Below are positions 25,348 through 39,404 of a stretch of DNA of 64,000 nt, in pieces. Numbering within the stretch: position 1 is the stretch's first letter; the number at the start of each line of letters is the position of its first letter. Below the pieces are notes generated by a model. It was not told the origin of the DNA and searched no databases. It saw only the letters and a list, made by a program, of their open reading frames with translations. This DNA is from Mansonella perstans (lineage: Eukaryota > Nematoda > Chromadorea > Rhabditida > Onchocercidae), in contig JBAMDO010000092.1 in assembly GCA_037074765.1 (NCBI GenBank), forward strand, positions 122,389 to 186,388, written 5' to 3'. A program made the position numbers and the translations under genes.

Positions 25348-27151
25348 CAGCAGCATATTTAATGATAATAATTAATCACTGATAATAGTAGCAATGACAA
25401 TATCCTCATTTGATAAAAATATCATTATTATTGAATTATATATTTTGTAAAATACTTATTAACTTTTAACTCGTTACTTGTTTTCCTCACCTACTTATCA
25501 TATTATAGCCGTAATCTCATTACTACTTTTTTAAATTTTTTTCAAAATTTCAATTGTTAATCATTATTGTTGTTGCGCCATCTTTAGAACTTATCCATCA
25601 TACTTATTCTTAGCTGTTTGTATTATTTAGACTGATAAATATTATGAAATAAATGACATTCAATGTAGGTAGGATGTTATTCAAATAAATATTTTCAAAT
25701 ATATTAAAATGAAGAAATTGAGTTTGCAATTAGTTATTTCGGTAACGACTTACGGTATGCGAATCAACATGAAACAATAATGAAAGAAAAAGAATGATTA
25801 ACATATATAAAATTGTTAAATGAAGTTTTATTGACCCATAAGATTTGAGTGGCAAGATATTATAATGTATCGTGTTTATTTCTACACCATTCATTCATCT
25901 TCGACGATCAGCATTTGATCAGTTATCACCTATCATTTATTTTCTACAATACGTTACAATTAGATATTATCAGAATTTTGTACCACTGTCGATTCAAGCG
26001 ATATTTTCATCTTTGTAAACATTTCGATTTCTTCATTTCAATCTTTATTTTATCATTTCATTGAATCATTATTATTATCATTTTGATTTCTAAATATTTC
26101 GGTATTCAATTATTGTGCTATAGTCTTAATATCTAATAACATAATTGGAAAAAACCAATTAAACAATTTCATTTGTCATTAACTAAAATAGACTTTTCTT
26201 TTTTTCCAATTTGTTCAACATTGCTTTAAAACTTAATGATTAATTGCGAGTTACACTACTTTATATTACTAACATTTTAACAGCCTTCATCCCATTCATC
26301 GATAAGATCGTGGGAGTGAGCAGGTGTATTTGGCCATTACTTTAAGGCTTTCTAAAAACATATAAGTAAATGATTTAGGAAATATAAATGGAATTGATTC
26401 AATCAATCGTTTATTTTTTTCATTCATCATAATTAAATAAATAACACTGACCAACTGCAATACTGAAATGGGCTATCGTATATTTTACTTTTTACTCTTT
26501 TCTTTTATTCTACTGTTTTCTTTTTTCTTTTTACCACATTCTTTCTACATAATTATATCTTTGTAGCAATCAAATTTAACATTTCATTTCAGTTTTGCAG
26601 TTTTTTTTCCATAAAATTCTCCCTTCCTTCTTTTTTTCCTGTTCAGTTTGCCAACACTGATATCATAGTTCATCGTAAACAATTCATAAGTATGATGTCA
26701 ATTTAATGTGTTTTCAATGAATTTGAAAGAATTTCGAAAAAATTTGTAATCAATTAAATAATTATGAATTTGGAGCAGAAACTGAGTAATATTTGATCTT
26801 TCTAAAACTATTATTTAATGACAATTTTATTTTGGAAAAACCTTCGTTCCCTTTTAAACAATATATATTTTTTAATGAATTCATTTTGTTATAAACAATC
26901 ATTGCAAATTGATAGTGTTTCTGTTGTGCTCTTTGTCGCTAATCCTGTGACTTTTTTTTTATATAATTAATTTAATTTTGGCTATAGATTTTCAAATCAT
27001 TTGGCGTTAATTGTTAGCGCAACAAGCATCTGTTGAAATTTAAACTGGAAACAACAGACAACTGTTCGAAATATTTCTCGAAAAATTTAAACTAAATTTT
27101 AATTTCTAAAACTAACGGAACAACCAAAAAAAAAAAAATTCACAAGGAGCA

Positions 27152-30100
27152 ATGGCGGAAAATATGAGAAAACATGCCCGATTCAATGATCAAAAAATCC
27201 GAAAGGTTATTTCCTTCTTTTTTTTGCAAATTTTCTTGTAATTTAAATATTATAAATTATCGCAAAATTCTTTGACATATATTTCAAAGTTTTTCCAACT
27301 TGGACTTAATACAAATTTAAAGTAGCGAAAATTTTAATGTTGATATTACGAAAAGTTGTCAATGTTTCAATGTTGAGTTTTAGAAAAACATAAATGCAAG
27401 ACCCAGTAATACAAAAATATGCAAATATCAGGGATGATTTGTTAGCCTGATTCATAGCTTCATATTTATGTAACTTTAATGTAAATTTTTTAAAAGCACT
27501 CGTAAAAAATTAAAAAATCCGTAATTTCAAAAAAGAGAAATTAATCAGTATTGTCATTTCAATCTATTTTTCTTTATCAGATCAATTATTTTGCAAGTCA
27601 GTTTCTTTGTATAAATTATGAGCGAAACTTTTCTGACCTTTTAAAAATGCTCAATTCTTTTTTTACCATTTTGTAAAAGCTAAAATTTAATAATGCAAAA
27701 AGGATATTAAAAAAATGAAAAGAAGAGGAAGTTTATGTTAGTTTTTCGAAATGCTGTCTTACGATAATTAACTAACACTTACTTGAAGTAGGCATTTTTT
27801 CCATAGATCATCATTCTTAAGTATGTGTATTTGATGTGATAACCAAAGTGAAGTGCGATAATTCTGTGTAAAAAAAAAACCATTGGAGGATTTCAAATTA
27901 TTGATAGATTCAAAAAACAAGAAAATGCTTTTTAAACCAGAAAATAAATATTTGAATTTGAAATTTGAAAAACCAAATATAACAATTCAAATTTTGCAAT
28001 TTATTTTATATCATCTGAATTTTACACAGTTGTTTGAAATTTGAAATACTTCCGCAAACGTGTCATCAAACTTAATAATTCAATTTCAACAGTTAAAATT
28101 TTAATAATTCATATTATTTGAATTTTACTGAAATACATAAATACATGAATTGTTTTATTAAAGTCTATGTATACTTTTGCTAAATATAATTATAAATTCG
28201 GATTATGCAGTAAAAAAATAATTGCAAACGTCTTTTATTCAATTAGTTATTACCATTTAATTTGGTATTACATTGATTGAAAATGATAGTACATGCGTAG
28301 TCTTTTTTTTTTGGAAAGTTTTAAATCATATAACTTCAAGTTTTTATTTTCTTATTTGAAATAAAAAGGCCTCTGCAAAGAAAGACATGAAATTGGAACA
28401 TATTCAGATACAAATAAATGAATTGATTGTGACAACTAATTCAGCCAAATAATTTCAAGTCGATTTTCAAAAACCTATTATGATGAAAATTTTTCAATTA
28501 ATAAATAATGGAGTGATGAATCAAATTCGGAAATATTACGTGAACCATATGGTTAAACCTGATACTTGCTAGTAATGTTCAAAATTCGGTATTAACAAAA
28601 CAAATTTTTTGATGTCAAATCTTCCACTTTTATCTTGGAACAAATTTGTTGAGTTGAATTTAATAATTGGTTCTTTCAAACATTCTTTTTTTTGCTAAAG
28701 CAGCACAATTTCATATCCAAGAACATTATCCTACAACTTTGTTGTAACGATAAATTGTCACGCTTCGTCTTTAATCTAAAAAATTAGAATTTTTTAAATC
28801 AACAGTAATAAACGATGATATATAATGCTTTTCACTTTTGAGTGATTTTTATGCTTTGGTTGTTGTTAAATATTTAAAAAAACAAAAATACATTTCTATT
28901 GTTGCAAATTATCACTCAAAATGAATAATGAAATAGACAACGATGAAGAAATTAGCAGTGTTTTTTTTCAGGAAGTAAAATTCTATTCGAAATTCCTCTT
29001 TTTTGAATCAAAATTTCAAGTAAAATTTGATAAAAATTTGCTTTGCTAAATTTTTATAAATCTCTGCTTTTGCTCAAATGATAATTGCTAGAAGTAATTT
29101 TGAAGTTTAAATTTAAATTTTGTTTTGTGTAAAATTTCACAAAAATTGTATGTATAAATTTGTTTCCTACATCTCTTTTTCTTTCTCTCTCTTCCTCCCT
29201 CTCTCGAATTTTTCATTTAGGCTTCAGTCAGATGTATTAAGAAACAATTTGCTGCAAAATAACAAAAAGTCAACAAAATCTTTTTCTGTTCTAGGGAAAT
29301 TGCATATTAATTTAATTAATGCTGTGTGCTGCAAATTCATCGTTAGAGAAAAAAGAAACCATTTATTAATTAGTTTATTGAACAATGGAAAAGAAAATGT
29401 AGAAAAAAAGATGAAAAAATTAATTGTTTCAATAAATGTTTCTTTTTTTTGAATGCAGTAAATTTTAAACTTTAATTATCATATTTAACGATTGCAAAAT
29501 ATGTCAATTGATTTGCAGACAAATGAACGAAGTCGTATGTTAACAATGAAATACGGTAAACATCAAATGATGTTAATTAAGAAACGAATGAGTGTTGAAA
29601 GTTGGATTGATGATCAATTGAATGAGCTTTATAAAGCTGCTACGGTAAAATTTTTCTGTAAAATTTGCCAGTAATAATTTGCTACTTTTTAGCTTTGTTT
29701 TGAAATATATGATTGAAATTTCGGGTCGCTTGTCCTGTCAAGAACTAGCACTTCTGATCTTCTACCTAAAACAATATCTGAAAGAAAAAACCACCAACTA
29801 CTGCTTGTGCATATATAGCGAGAATATACATTTGAAATTAATTCAATTGCTTATCAGCTGTTACTTATCTTTCAATTTCATAATTATATCAGATATTTTT
29901 CGACAAAAAATTTCTGCTTTGAATATTTCAATGAGATGCGATTTACGAATTATCAAATACCAATGAATTTGAATTTTGAATATCATGCAGTAAATTATTT
30001 CGCACTTTATCTCTTCGCTTATTACAAATTAATCATACACGAAATTTAAGCACAATGCAAAAATAAAATATGCAATTTAAGCGTTCAGTATTTTCTAACT

Positions 30101-30520
30101 TATTCAGGATGACATCGATATTGATGTTGACGTAGTTCTCGATCTCAGCACGGAAGCGGAAAGGCGTCGTTATATCACAGTAAATAAAATTTTTTTTTTT
30201 TAGACTTTTCACATTATTTTCAGGAATTCATTGCACTACGTGATATACATTTTTTTCAGCAAAGAGAGAGAGTGAAATTATCATATTATTGTAAGAGGAA
30301 TTTAGAAAAGCTTTCCGAATTCTGTTAATAATAATTAAAACTTAGAAATTATATTTTGATTTTTTTTTTTTTGATATGATGCCATTGTAAACCTTGATAG
30401 ATTGAAGCATTTGAATATCATAGTTTTAAGGATTTATTGCGAAAAACACAATGTCCGGCAACCGAATCTCAGATTCATGATTTCCTGAATCAATTGATGC
30501 AAAAATTGGATACATTGTGA
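27152..30520 (+). CDS. Protein phosphatase 1 inhibitor, PPP1R14 (CPI-17/PHI-1) family
   Basis: Small cytosolic inhibitor of PP1/myosin phosphatase that becomes potent when phosphorylated. Exons 27152-27205, 29519-29644, 30108-30179, 30401-30520 join in phase 0 to give 123 residues, about the length of PHI-1-type proteins. The start MAENMRKHARFNDQKIRK is the first ATG of its exon. The PHIN domain spans about residues 22-121: RMLTMKY carries Thr27, which aligns with the inhibitory phospho-Thr38 of CPI-17 (in RHARVTVKY), followed by SVESWIDDQLNELYKA, the acidic segment DDIDIDVDVVLDLSTEAE and the final helix FLNQLMQKLD. The first intron is 2.3 kb. Known family members are switched on by PKC or Rho kinase; the nearby basic residues (ERSRML) fit such a kinase. 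Good match in order and spacing of domain parts; only the first exon is less certain. Confidence 0.88.
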
Positions 30521-30563
30521 TCTTAATTACTATATCATATTGTTGTATAAACAAAACTCTTTA

Positions 30564-30573
<10 letters not shown>

Positions 30574-30601
<28 letters not shown>
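30574..30601. repeat. Genomic poly(A) tract after the PP1-inhibitor stop
   Basis: 28 uninterrupted A residues about 55 bases after the stop codon at 30520. It lies where a cleavage site might be expected, yet the gene has introns, so it is not a processed copy. Confidence 0.9.
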
Positions 30602-30602
<1 letters not shown>

Positions 30603-32107
30603 AAGTAATAATGCTAGAGATTTTTCTTCCTCAAAGATGATTTTCTTTTTTGTAAATTGTTATTGTAAATTATAATTTTTGAAGTAATTTTGAAAGGTCA
30701 TTTTACCGATTCTTTTTTACAACAGATAATAATCAAGATAGAAGTCAATGAACTAACTCTAATGTCATATGGTTTTATTTGCAATTCATTCGATTTCATG
30801 CAATATTGAAAATTTTATTGAAGCAATTAAATTGAATTTTTAGATTTCTTGAAATTTTACCCATTTAAATTAGTTTATTAGGATATGTTTGTTCTGTTTG
30901 ATGATGAATCAATTAAGTTCTGACTAATCTTTGAGCAAAAAAAAAAGTAGAAATCAAACGTACCGCATCTAATAATTGTTCCAAAGATTCCTTTTTTTTA
31001 TCGTTTTATTATTTATGAGAAATATTCGATTCTCAAATTCCGGTTTCTTTTCTTCGTCTGATGTTCGTCTGAATTTCGGCCTGAGAAACATCTCATAATA
31101 TTGACGGAAAAAGCAATGGAATTTTATTCCGCTGACGCAATAGTAATTTATTCATATTTCAGATCATTCTTCATTACTATTTCTATCTTGTATCGCAAAT
31201 AACAATCTTTCACGTTCACATCACTCATCTATGAGCGATTAACAAATAATGAAACATTCAATTAAAAAGTGTAATAAATTGGATGATTATCTGTTCCGAT
31301 TGTTGAAATCATATATTTGCTCTTTTTCATTGGTGAAAATAGCATAAATTTGTTATGAAATAAACTTTAAGAAATGAATTGTTTAATTAGTTCATAGCTT
31401 TGAAGGAAACATTGAAATATGCCATTAGTTAAATAAACCATCAATCCTGGATCAAAGAGGGCAGCATACAAACAGAGTTCTTTTCCCCTTTTTTTTGGAC
31501 CATATATTTTAGATTGGTTTCCAATTCCTGGCTGAAAAATACGAAGCTAGCATCTCATAAGCTGAAGGACCTTTAGAAAACAACTACAAGTTAATAACAA
31601 TTAGATATTATCCGTGACAACATCACTTGATAAGACTGCAAATCAATTTAATATCACGAATAATTGCCGAATTTTGTAAATCTTGTATTTTCTTATTTCT
31701 GTTTATGAGATATAGGCCGGAATCAATCAGCTAGTCAAAAAGTTAATTTACTTCTGCTAACTACTGTTGTTATTACTGTCAAGCTTTGCTAACTACTGTT
31801 GTTATTACTGTTAAGCTCTTTCAATTCATGTTTATGACAGGTACCATGAGCGATTTCAATTTGCCACGAATACAATCGAAAAATAAATGATTTTACTAAA
31901 CAGTAACAAATCCAACAATTTAGCACATTAATAGAACACTCAAATTCAAACTGTTTCAACAAAAAGAAAATAATTGCGTTCTTTGGAGTCAAATACAGTT
32001 CGATTTTATTGTTCAGCATTAAGATACCACTCTGAAAATATTTGCTTTTAGCAAACCGCATAATCAATCAAACAAAGTTAGCCTAAGCAATCGTTTACCA
32101 AGTTCAT
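30602..32107. other. Intergenic region between two convergent genes
   Basis: AT-rich. Contains a 32-bp tandem duplication (31756-31818). No further exon recognised; it includes the 3' untranslated regions of both neighbours. Confidence 0.65.
31756..31818 (+). repeat. 32-bp tandem duplication
   Basis: gctaactactgttgttatta and its following 12 bases occur twice head to tail, differing only near the right end. Confidence 0.9.
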
Positions 32108-35100
32108 TTAATCAAAATCGCTATCCAAATCATAAGTATCTTTCTTCTTCGCAATTTTCGAATGATCATTTCTAGCAAGTGTCTTTGTGGCAGCCTGGAA
32201 ACACTCCATTTTCTTATTTACCATTTACTGATTTCCATTCATATGAATAGATACAACATTGAACTAAACTAAGCTTACTTTTTTCCCTTTCGGTCGTCTA
32301 CGTTTCTTTTGCGTATTTTCCACTGTACTATTACGAACTGTAGACTCATCCTTTCTGGAAGTACAACTCATGAAATTCTATTTAAGGTTAATGAAATAAT
32401 AAAGTACGGATCAATTACAAGATTTCTATCAAAAAGGATACTTCTGCAGCAGTGGAGTTGAAGCACACATCGGTTTAATGCTGCTCACTGACGCATCACT
32501 ATCGAAAAGTGCAACAGCCAAATCGCTGGAAAAAGCACAAAATAAATAAAAGTTCTTTAGCGCAAACAATTGTAACATTGTAAACAAATTTGAGCTTAGA
32601 GACCGAACAACAAATGGTTTACTAAGATGTTTTCCTCTCTCGTGGTGTGCTTTTTTTACAAGCCTGGCGACCTATTTTTGACGGACCCGACCGAGTTGGC
32701 AGAATGTTTGAAACTGGGACATTATGATTTACAACATCGTATTTCGACGCTTTATATTTTGCGATGGGTTGTGACAATTTTGATTCTGAAAACAGATTTT
32801 TAGTATTTCAAGCAAATAGCATGAAATAGATTTTAACGTTCATGTTTGCGAAATTTTGATATTTGAAGGATATAAGCTACCTTCCTGTTCAATGCTTGGC
32901 ATCTGTGTTCCTTCTCTTTCTTCATTTTTTTTTACAGCAGGAAACGGCTTTTTGATCTCTGAGATGACAAAAGTTGAGTTCAACTAAAATTTAATTAATT
33001 AATAAAGAAAGGAAGCTAACCAAAAAAGGAAAAAAACACCTCGAGGAAAAAAAAACCTGGTTGCAGTTAGAAAAAACAAACTTTTCCGTCATCTGCAAAC
33101 TTCTTTTCCGGAAGCAGTTTTCCAGGATCAGTTTTCTGAACAACAATTTCTTCCTCTCCAGACTTTTCTGGCCTGATATTCTTAACACTTTCCTCGCTTT
33201 TTTCGACCTGTTATGGAAACAGAGATCAAGTTTGTAGCAGGTTTAAATCATACTTTGTAGCAGATCAAACTTTGTGACATTATTCTGATTTTTTCTTTCT
33301 TTTAATGTCTGAATAATTTTTATCATCATATATTTAGATTCAAAACAATGACATCTGCATCGAATGACGTTCACTTGAAAAAAAGATCTAAATAAGTCGC
33401 CATATCTATTAATTGATTGAATTTCTCAAAACAAAGTACTACCTTTAGTAGAACTAATGAAGAGACCTAAGTAGATGTGATATGAATTTTGATTTAAATC
33501 AAACTCGAAAAACACCCAGAAATAACCTTTTTATCAAGTTCTGTACCTTATGGTTTTTGACGTGTTTCTTTTTGATTCGTCAGGGGAGATCTACGAAGTA
33601 CTTCTTCGCCTCTTGTTTAAAATTTTCATCTTTTTCGACAAAGGGTGCATAAGCTTATTAATATTTTTACTAGCGATCGCTATATTCAGCTGTTTGCCCA
33701 CCGTATTTCTTTATATATATATATATATATCTTTATATATAAAAGTTTAGCTTTAAGGAGCCGTTCTTCCTCCTTTACAAAATAATGATAGAGGTTCCAT
33801 AAGAGAATTATACATTTATATTTATAGAGCACAAATATTGAAGTTATAAATAGAAATCCTTCAAGCTTTATCTACACGTTATAAACTATCAATACAAAGA
33901 TCAGCTTCCTAATAATATTAATAAAATGTGCTCAAAAAGACTAACCGCTATTTTATGCTTCAAACTCAGAATTTCTTCACTCACGCGCTTCACTTTTTCC
34001 ACTAAAATTTCACGTTTCTTCAAAGCTTCCAACTTATCTTCTTGAAATGCTCGTTTTATAGCCTCCAATTTAGAAAGCTGAAATATGACTTTTTTTGCAA
34101 TCCACCACATTTGAATTTTTATAAATTCAGAAAATATTTTTGTAAATTCGGAAAATAATTTATAAATTCAGGAAATCTTCATAAATTTAGAAAATGAAAA
34201 GAAAAAGCCTTTTAGAAGATATTCCTGTGGAGATTTCTTTTAATATATCTGAAACTAAAGGAAACAAACACCAAGACAAACTGATGCCCTCAATCCATCC
34301 ATATCTTGATTGAAGGATTAATGATAAGTATTTAAAATTTAGTCAAGTAGAAAAACATCTAGGACTTGTGCATCGCGAAGGTTTTCTTTTTCGGCAAATT
34401 CAAGCTGAAGTTTAGCTTTCTCTTGCTTCAATTGCTCCAAATTGCGTTCCATTTCTTCGTTGATTTTTTCATGTGCTTCCCATTCTGATCTTTTATTAAG
34501 ATCATCACGAGCTTTTTGAATCTTAAAATTTTCTCGTATTATAACTGACAACAGAAAATATGTACATGTATAAATAAATGTCTTGACATGGAATAAACAC
34601 ATGACGAGATGTTATAGAGTTATTATTTTCTTATTGCTATACAGGAAGATCAAACGAAAATAAAAATCTTCACTATTTACCTGCATAAGCAGTGCGCTTT
34701 CATTCTCACGTAGAGCCATTAGAAGCGATTTTGAAGCACAAATATCAGCTTCATGTGCCTTCTGCGCATTGAGTTATTAAAAAAAGTTGCAAAAAGAAAA
34801 AAAAGTGAAAGTCTATGGGGAAATAAATGCCTAAATCAAAGATATTCTTGTATAAAAATCTATATTGAGGATACATAATAAATAAAATCATCCGACTATA
34901 CTACAGCTCACACTTATATGAGATTCATCAACATTTTAAAATTTACAAGTGTTACTCATCTGATTATGGCAATAATTGATGGTAATATGAGAAGCAATGT
35001 TCATAGACCTGAATTTCCTGAATTTTTCGTTCATACTTCTCGTGTTCAAATTTCATTATGTCTTTATGTTTAGCTAATTTTTCCCTTATCGCATCAATTT

Positions 35101-37944
35101 CTTGTTGAACGGCTGTAGCATCAGCACTTTTTTTCTCCAAACGTTTTTTGTTTTTGTTCTATAACAAATATAAATGTAAACCTTCAAATCAAAAAAAACT
35201 TTTTTCAAAGAATACTAAGATTTCACTCTGAATCTCACCAAGAAAAATGAAATAGATTTACGCCTGTATTGTCTTTATAAAAACATGCAATACCAACTAA
35301 TTCCTGCTCTTTAGCATCCATGCTTTCGGAAAGCAGTTTCTTATCATTCTCACGATTGTTAAGGGCAAGTGTAAGTTCCTCAACGCGTCTTTTACGTTCT
35401 TTGTATTTTTCTGATATAACGTTTCGTCTTTGCTTTTCTTTTTCTTTTGCTGCATTCAATTTAACGATTTTCTTGTGAGAAACTGAACACTGAGCTTCCA
35501 TTTCATCTGAATTTAGCATTACTTAACAATCTTGATTTAGTATGAGACAAATAAGAACAGAAGAATGATGAAATTATTCAAAGCATGGCAATTTTGGGCT
35601 ATTCAACACTCACCAATTTGTTCCTCCAAATTCACAGCTTCCATTCTCTTTTCTTTTAAAATTTTTTCAAAATCCTCCAAGTGATCAGCCTCATCCCCGA
35701 TTGATTTCTAAACAAACAATCCGATAAAGCATAAAATGAAAGTATTTCATTCTCTTATGTGAATCAAATCGGCTTCAGTCATTTTCACATATTAAATTTA
35801 CTGTTGATGACTTCATGACCTTTTGATCTTTTCTGAGTTGTTCATCATAAATTTATTACATTATCAGATCAAAAATATTAAACTTAAAAAAAAAGAGAAT
35901 GCAACAGACAAACCAATGAAGCTAAATGGTCGACTGATTCTTGAACCTTCGAAGAAAACATTTTCTGGTAACTTTGCAATTTTAAATTAACTGGAAAGTG
36001 CTCCATATTAACAATACATGAAAAAGAAATAAAAATTCCTTCGAAATAGCAAATTCTCAACAAATTATCCATTACCGTCAGAAAAATCTGGTGAAGCCAA
36101 ATTGTTTTCTAGAAATTTCTGAGCATCTCTTCCCGTCGAACGCAATTTTTCCAGATTATCTCGAGCAGTATTTTGACAAGCAAGTAAACAACGTTGAGCT
36201 ACAAATATTTTAGTTATCATGATTATATTTATTGTTTATAATCTTGCTCAGGTTTTGATACATCATTTAATATGCCAATCGTAATGTAAATGTGCATAAG
36301 CAGTTTGGTCTAGTGTCTGTCTGGTTCAGCACTTCAGCAGTATAATATTCATTTATTATCTTCAATTTCAAAATTTCCGGAATACCTCTCGAGTATGCTC
36401 GTTGTGTAAATTTATCGATCAACTTGGTGTGAATTGCTTCAAGTGTCGTGATTGAAAAAATATAGAGTGGATTTCATTCTATCATGCTATCTTCATATTC
36501 TTTTAGAAGTTCATTCAAGCTATTTGTGTTTAAAAAACATTCGAGCCTAGCAATGTGCTAAATTAACTTCTAAATGATCCGAACTTCTAAGTGATATAAT
36601 AATACTACCACTAAAAGCAATCAACCCACTTATACTTAAAATAAATAAAAATAAAAAAAAAGGAAATATAATAAACGAGAAACACCTACTATATAAAAAG
36701 AACCACACATAAAAACTGTAAAAGATACCAATAAAAGAACAAACAAAAATAAACAAATCTCAAAATTAAAAGTTATAACCTGTCTCATAGTAGCAAAATA
36801 TGCCGTGTAATAAATGTAGAATCATATGATGCACATTACCAAAATGCAAGTATAGTGCTTTATCATGTAAAGAACAATGTTTAATTTATATTTCCGTCAA
36901 ATAGAAGTTGCTATAGAAAATTAGGAATTTCACCAACCAACATTGATAGCATTCATAATTTCCTTTTGCAAGCATTCCAGTTGTTCAATTTTCTCGCCTT
37001 GCGAGTGAGTACTAAAAATTCAGTAAGTAAATTTGAAGTAGTAATATGAAAAGAATCAAACTATAAAATTCGGAAGTGTTACATGTGTATTTGAAAAAAG
37101 AAACCTTTGAATAAGGTCATTTGTCTTTTCATCCAGCAACTGCAACTCTTTTTCCGTCTTTTCCGTGTTTTTCTGCATTGACGACGATTGCTGCTCATTG
37201 GTTGCGCAGTTTTCCCTTATAAGCTTTATAAGTTTACCCTAAGATTATCCATAATATCAGAACAGAATTTCATTCTCCTACTCTTTCTACGAAAAATTCA
37301 AATAATATATGCAAGATGATTTTATGCAGGAACTAATACAAGACTTATACCGATAGCAAATCGTAAATTTTTTTAACTATTAAATGTACATATTGGATCT
37401 TTGCTTATTTATTTGCTATCATGCAGATGAAGGAAAAACTAACATGTATGTCAAGATCTACTTCAATATTGGCCATTTCTTGATCATACTGCTCGCAAAG
37501 CTTCGTTAACGAATTGTTGCATGACACCGATGTAACTTCAGTTTCAACCTTAAGTTAAATTCCAGCTTTAAAAGCAAAGAACAAGAAAAAAGATACGGGA
37601 ATCTCTATTTCGTATTATATTTCCAGAAATGGTTTTCTATTATTCTATAATGATGTTTTAATGATCTGATGTCCCGAGGACATTATGTTTAGCAGCAGCG
37701 CTATTTATTTTAACTTTCTGGAAAAGTTAGAAATTCCTGTTTCATTTCATTTGTCTTATTCGTCTTTCGATTAAATTACTAATAAAAGTGACAAAATATG
37801 TCTTGAAAAATTTTACAGAAGTTTTAGTTAAATCCACTTCTTGCTTACATTTTACGTATTGTCAAGTTATTCGAAAACAATTTTTGTGAAAAATTTTAGA
37901 TGAAAAAACTGTTGCTTAATTACCTTTTTCTTATCTGCCATCAT
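32108..37944 (-). CDS. Large coiled-coil protein with basic tail, family not recognised
   Basis: Eighteen exons, all frame-consistent: 37944-37924, 37548-37444, 37238-37105, 37011-36938, 36198-36076, 35990-35914, 35707-35614, 35506-35298, 35158-35009, 34761-34681, 34521-34357, 34077-33946, 33207-33082, 32956-32881, 32785-32692, 32525-32442, 32354-32279, 32194-32108; 635 residues. It starts MMADKKK. Residues about 45-455 are Lys/Glu-rich and heptad-like, strongest at 178-455 (for example KLNAAKEKEKQRRNVISEKY), typical of a long parallel coiled coil. Residues 455-580 are polar and probably disordered. The tail has a KKRRRPKGKK nuclear-localisation-like cluster (about 598-607) and ends KKDTYDLDSDFD. 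No enzyme motif or signal peptide is visible. The layout resembles structural chromosome or spindle proteins, including SYCP1-like synaptonemal proteins, but this is inference from shape only. The exact donors near 34357 and 32692 are the least certain. Confidence 0.82.
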
Positions 37945-39404
37945 ATACTTATTGTGTGCATATAATATCCTTCCAGCAACTCGAAACAATAAACAATTAC
38001 ACCAAATTCTACCGAAATTAAAACTTGAGAATTAAAATTTTAATGTTTCCAGTTTTCTTCCAAGTTATATATTTCAAGCATTTTAAATGCACAATGATGA
38101 TGGTGCTATGATATTGTTATTCAAATGTCAACAAAAAAGATAAGTGTGGTTGCAAATGCAAATGGGGTACTGCAAAGCCAAATGGAAAAAGATTCTTTTC
38201 CATTGAATTTAAAATAAGTATTTTAGATGGAATTTATGATATAAAATCTTTCAAATCATTGATTGCATTTGATTTCTTCAAAATTCAGGCGTCAAAAACT
38301 CTCTGTAACTTACATTTTAATAAACTACAACCAAAAACACTTTAAAAGTAGAAAACACTTTAAAATCTTTTAAAAGCAAAAATATGTCAAAAAAAAAGTC
38401 ACAAATTTAAAACATTGGAAAGCTATAAAATGAACACAACACTGAAGTACGCGTCAATTTTAAGACTTTAAATTTCTAAATGACGGAAATACGGTAAAAT
38501 TAGGATAATACAGGAGTAGATTTACAAATTTACAATAATGAATTAACAGAAGTTCCTGAAACCAATGTTTGCAGTTGAAGTTAATTCGTTTGCTAAATAA
38601 TGTAATCAACTAGAAATTTAGTGTGCCAACCAATCAACTACAAAAGTGTGTAATCAACTAAACAATGTAATTATTAACTTCAAATTAAGAAATATATAAA
38701 TAATAAATTGCTAGTTTGAAACGTCTTACTTCACATTTCACGCTGCAACTTTTCAAAAATGTGCAGCTATTAAAAGTTTCAAATTCGTGTTTTACACTGT
38801 GCGTTTTTTGAATTACATAAACACATTGATGAATGGAACATACGAACGAAACTTATCCAAATAATTCGTTCTTAATCATAATATTTTCTTTTCTATACAC
38901 CTTGTCTCCAACAAACAATACTACCTATATCCGAATCATTTACTTTAACCTACAACCCTTTCAGGAAATATCTGAACAATATTTAAACATCTCAACGCTT
39001 CATGTTACTTACTCCAACATCTAGTTACTTACACCGCCATCTACACGAGTAATTTACCCTTACCTCAATACCTAAAATTAAGCCTAAAATATCTCATAAG
39101 CATTTTCTAGACCATTCCAAATAATTCCTGAATTTGGCGTAACGCCAGTAGATACGATAGTGCCTCTTTTTATGGAATATTTTCCGGAATAGTATTATGA
39201 TAGAATATTTTGTTTCTTCATTTGCACTTTTGGAACGGGTTCAGGATGCCTTTTCCAGAAGATTACCGGATTAGTTATCCTTGAACTAATCTATGGATGT
39301 AATCTCCGATGGTGAAAAAATATATAATTATCGAATTTTAAGGTTCAAAGTCAATTCAATAAGATAAATTTAACAAACCATAGATCATCTGAAAAATTAT
39401 TCTC

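Larger units (their letters stand above)
18691..27151. other. Intergenic region, AT-rich with microsatellites
   Basis: 8.4 kb between the divergent annexin and PP1-inhibitor genes. It contains the TCA repeat (20464-20580), a 20-bp minisatellite (21007-21148), a hairpin (23204-23320), GA-rich tracts (23939-24000 and the CT-rich 24087-24119) and an AAT repeat (25282-25346). No exon chain with consistent phase was found; 5' regulatory DNA of both genes is probably included. Confidence 0.65.

Noticed and set aside
30574..30601. Poly(A) tract as a sign of a retrocopy
   Set aside because: The neighbouring PP1-inhibitor gene contains introns with good splice sites, so it is not a processed copy.
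33550..33750. 66-codon plus-strand hydrophobic ORF
   Set aside because: Sits in an intron of the minus-strand coiled-coil gene and ends in a TA repeat.
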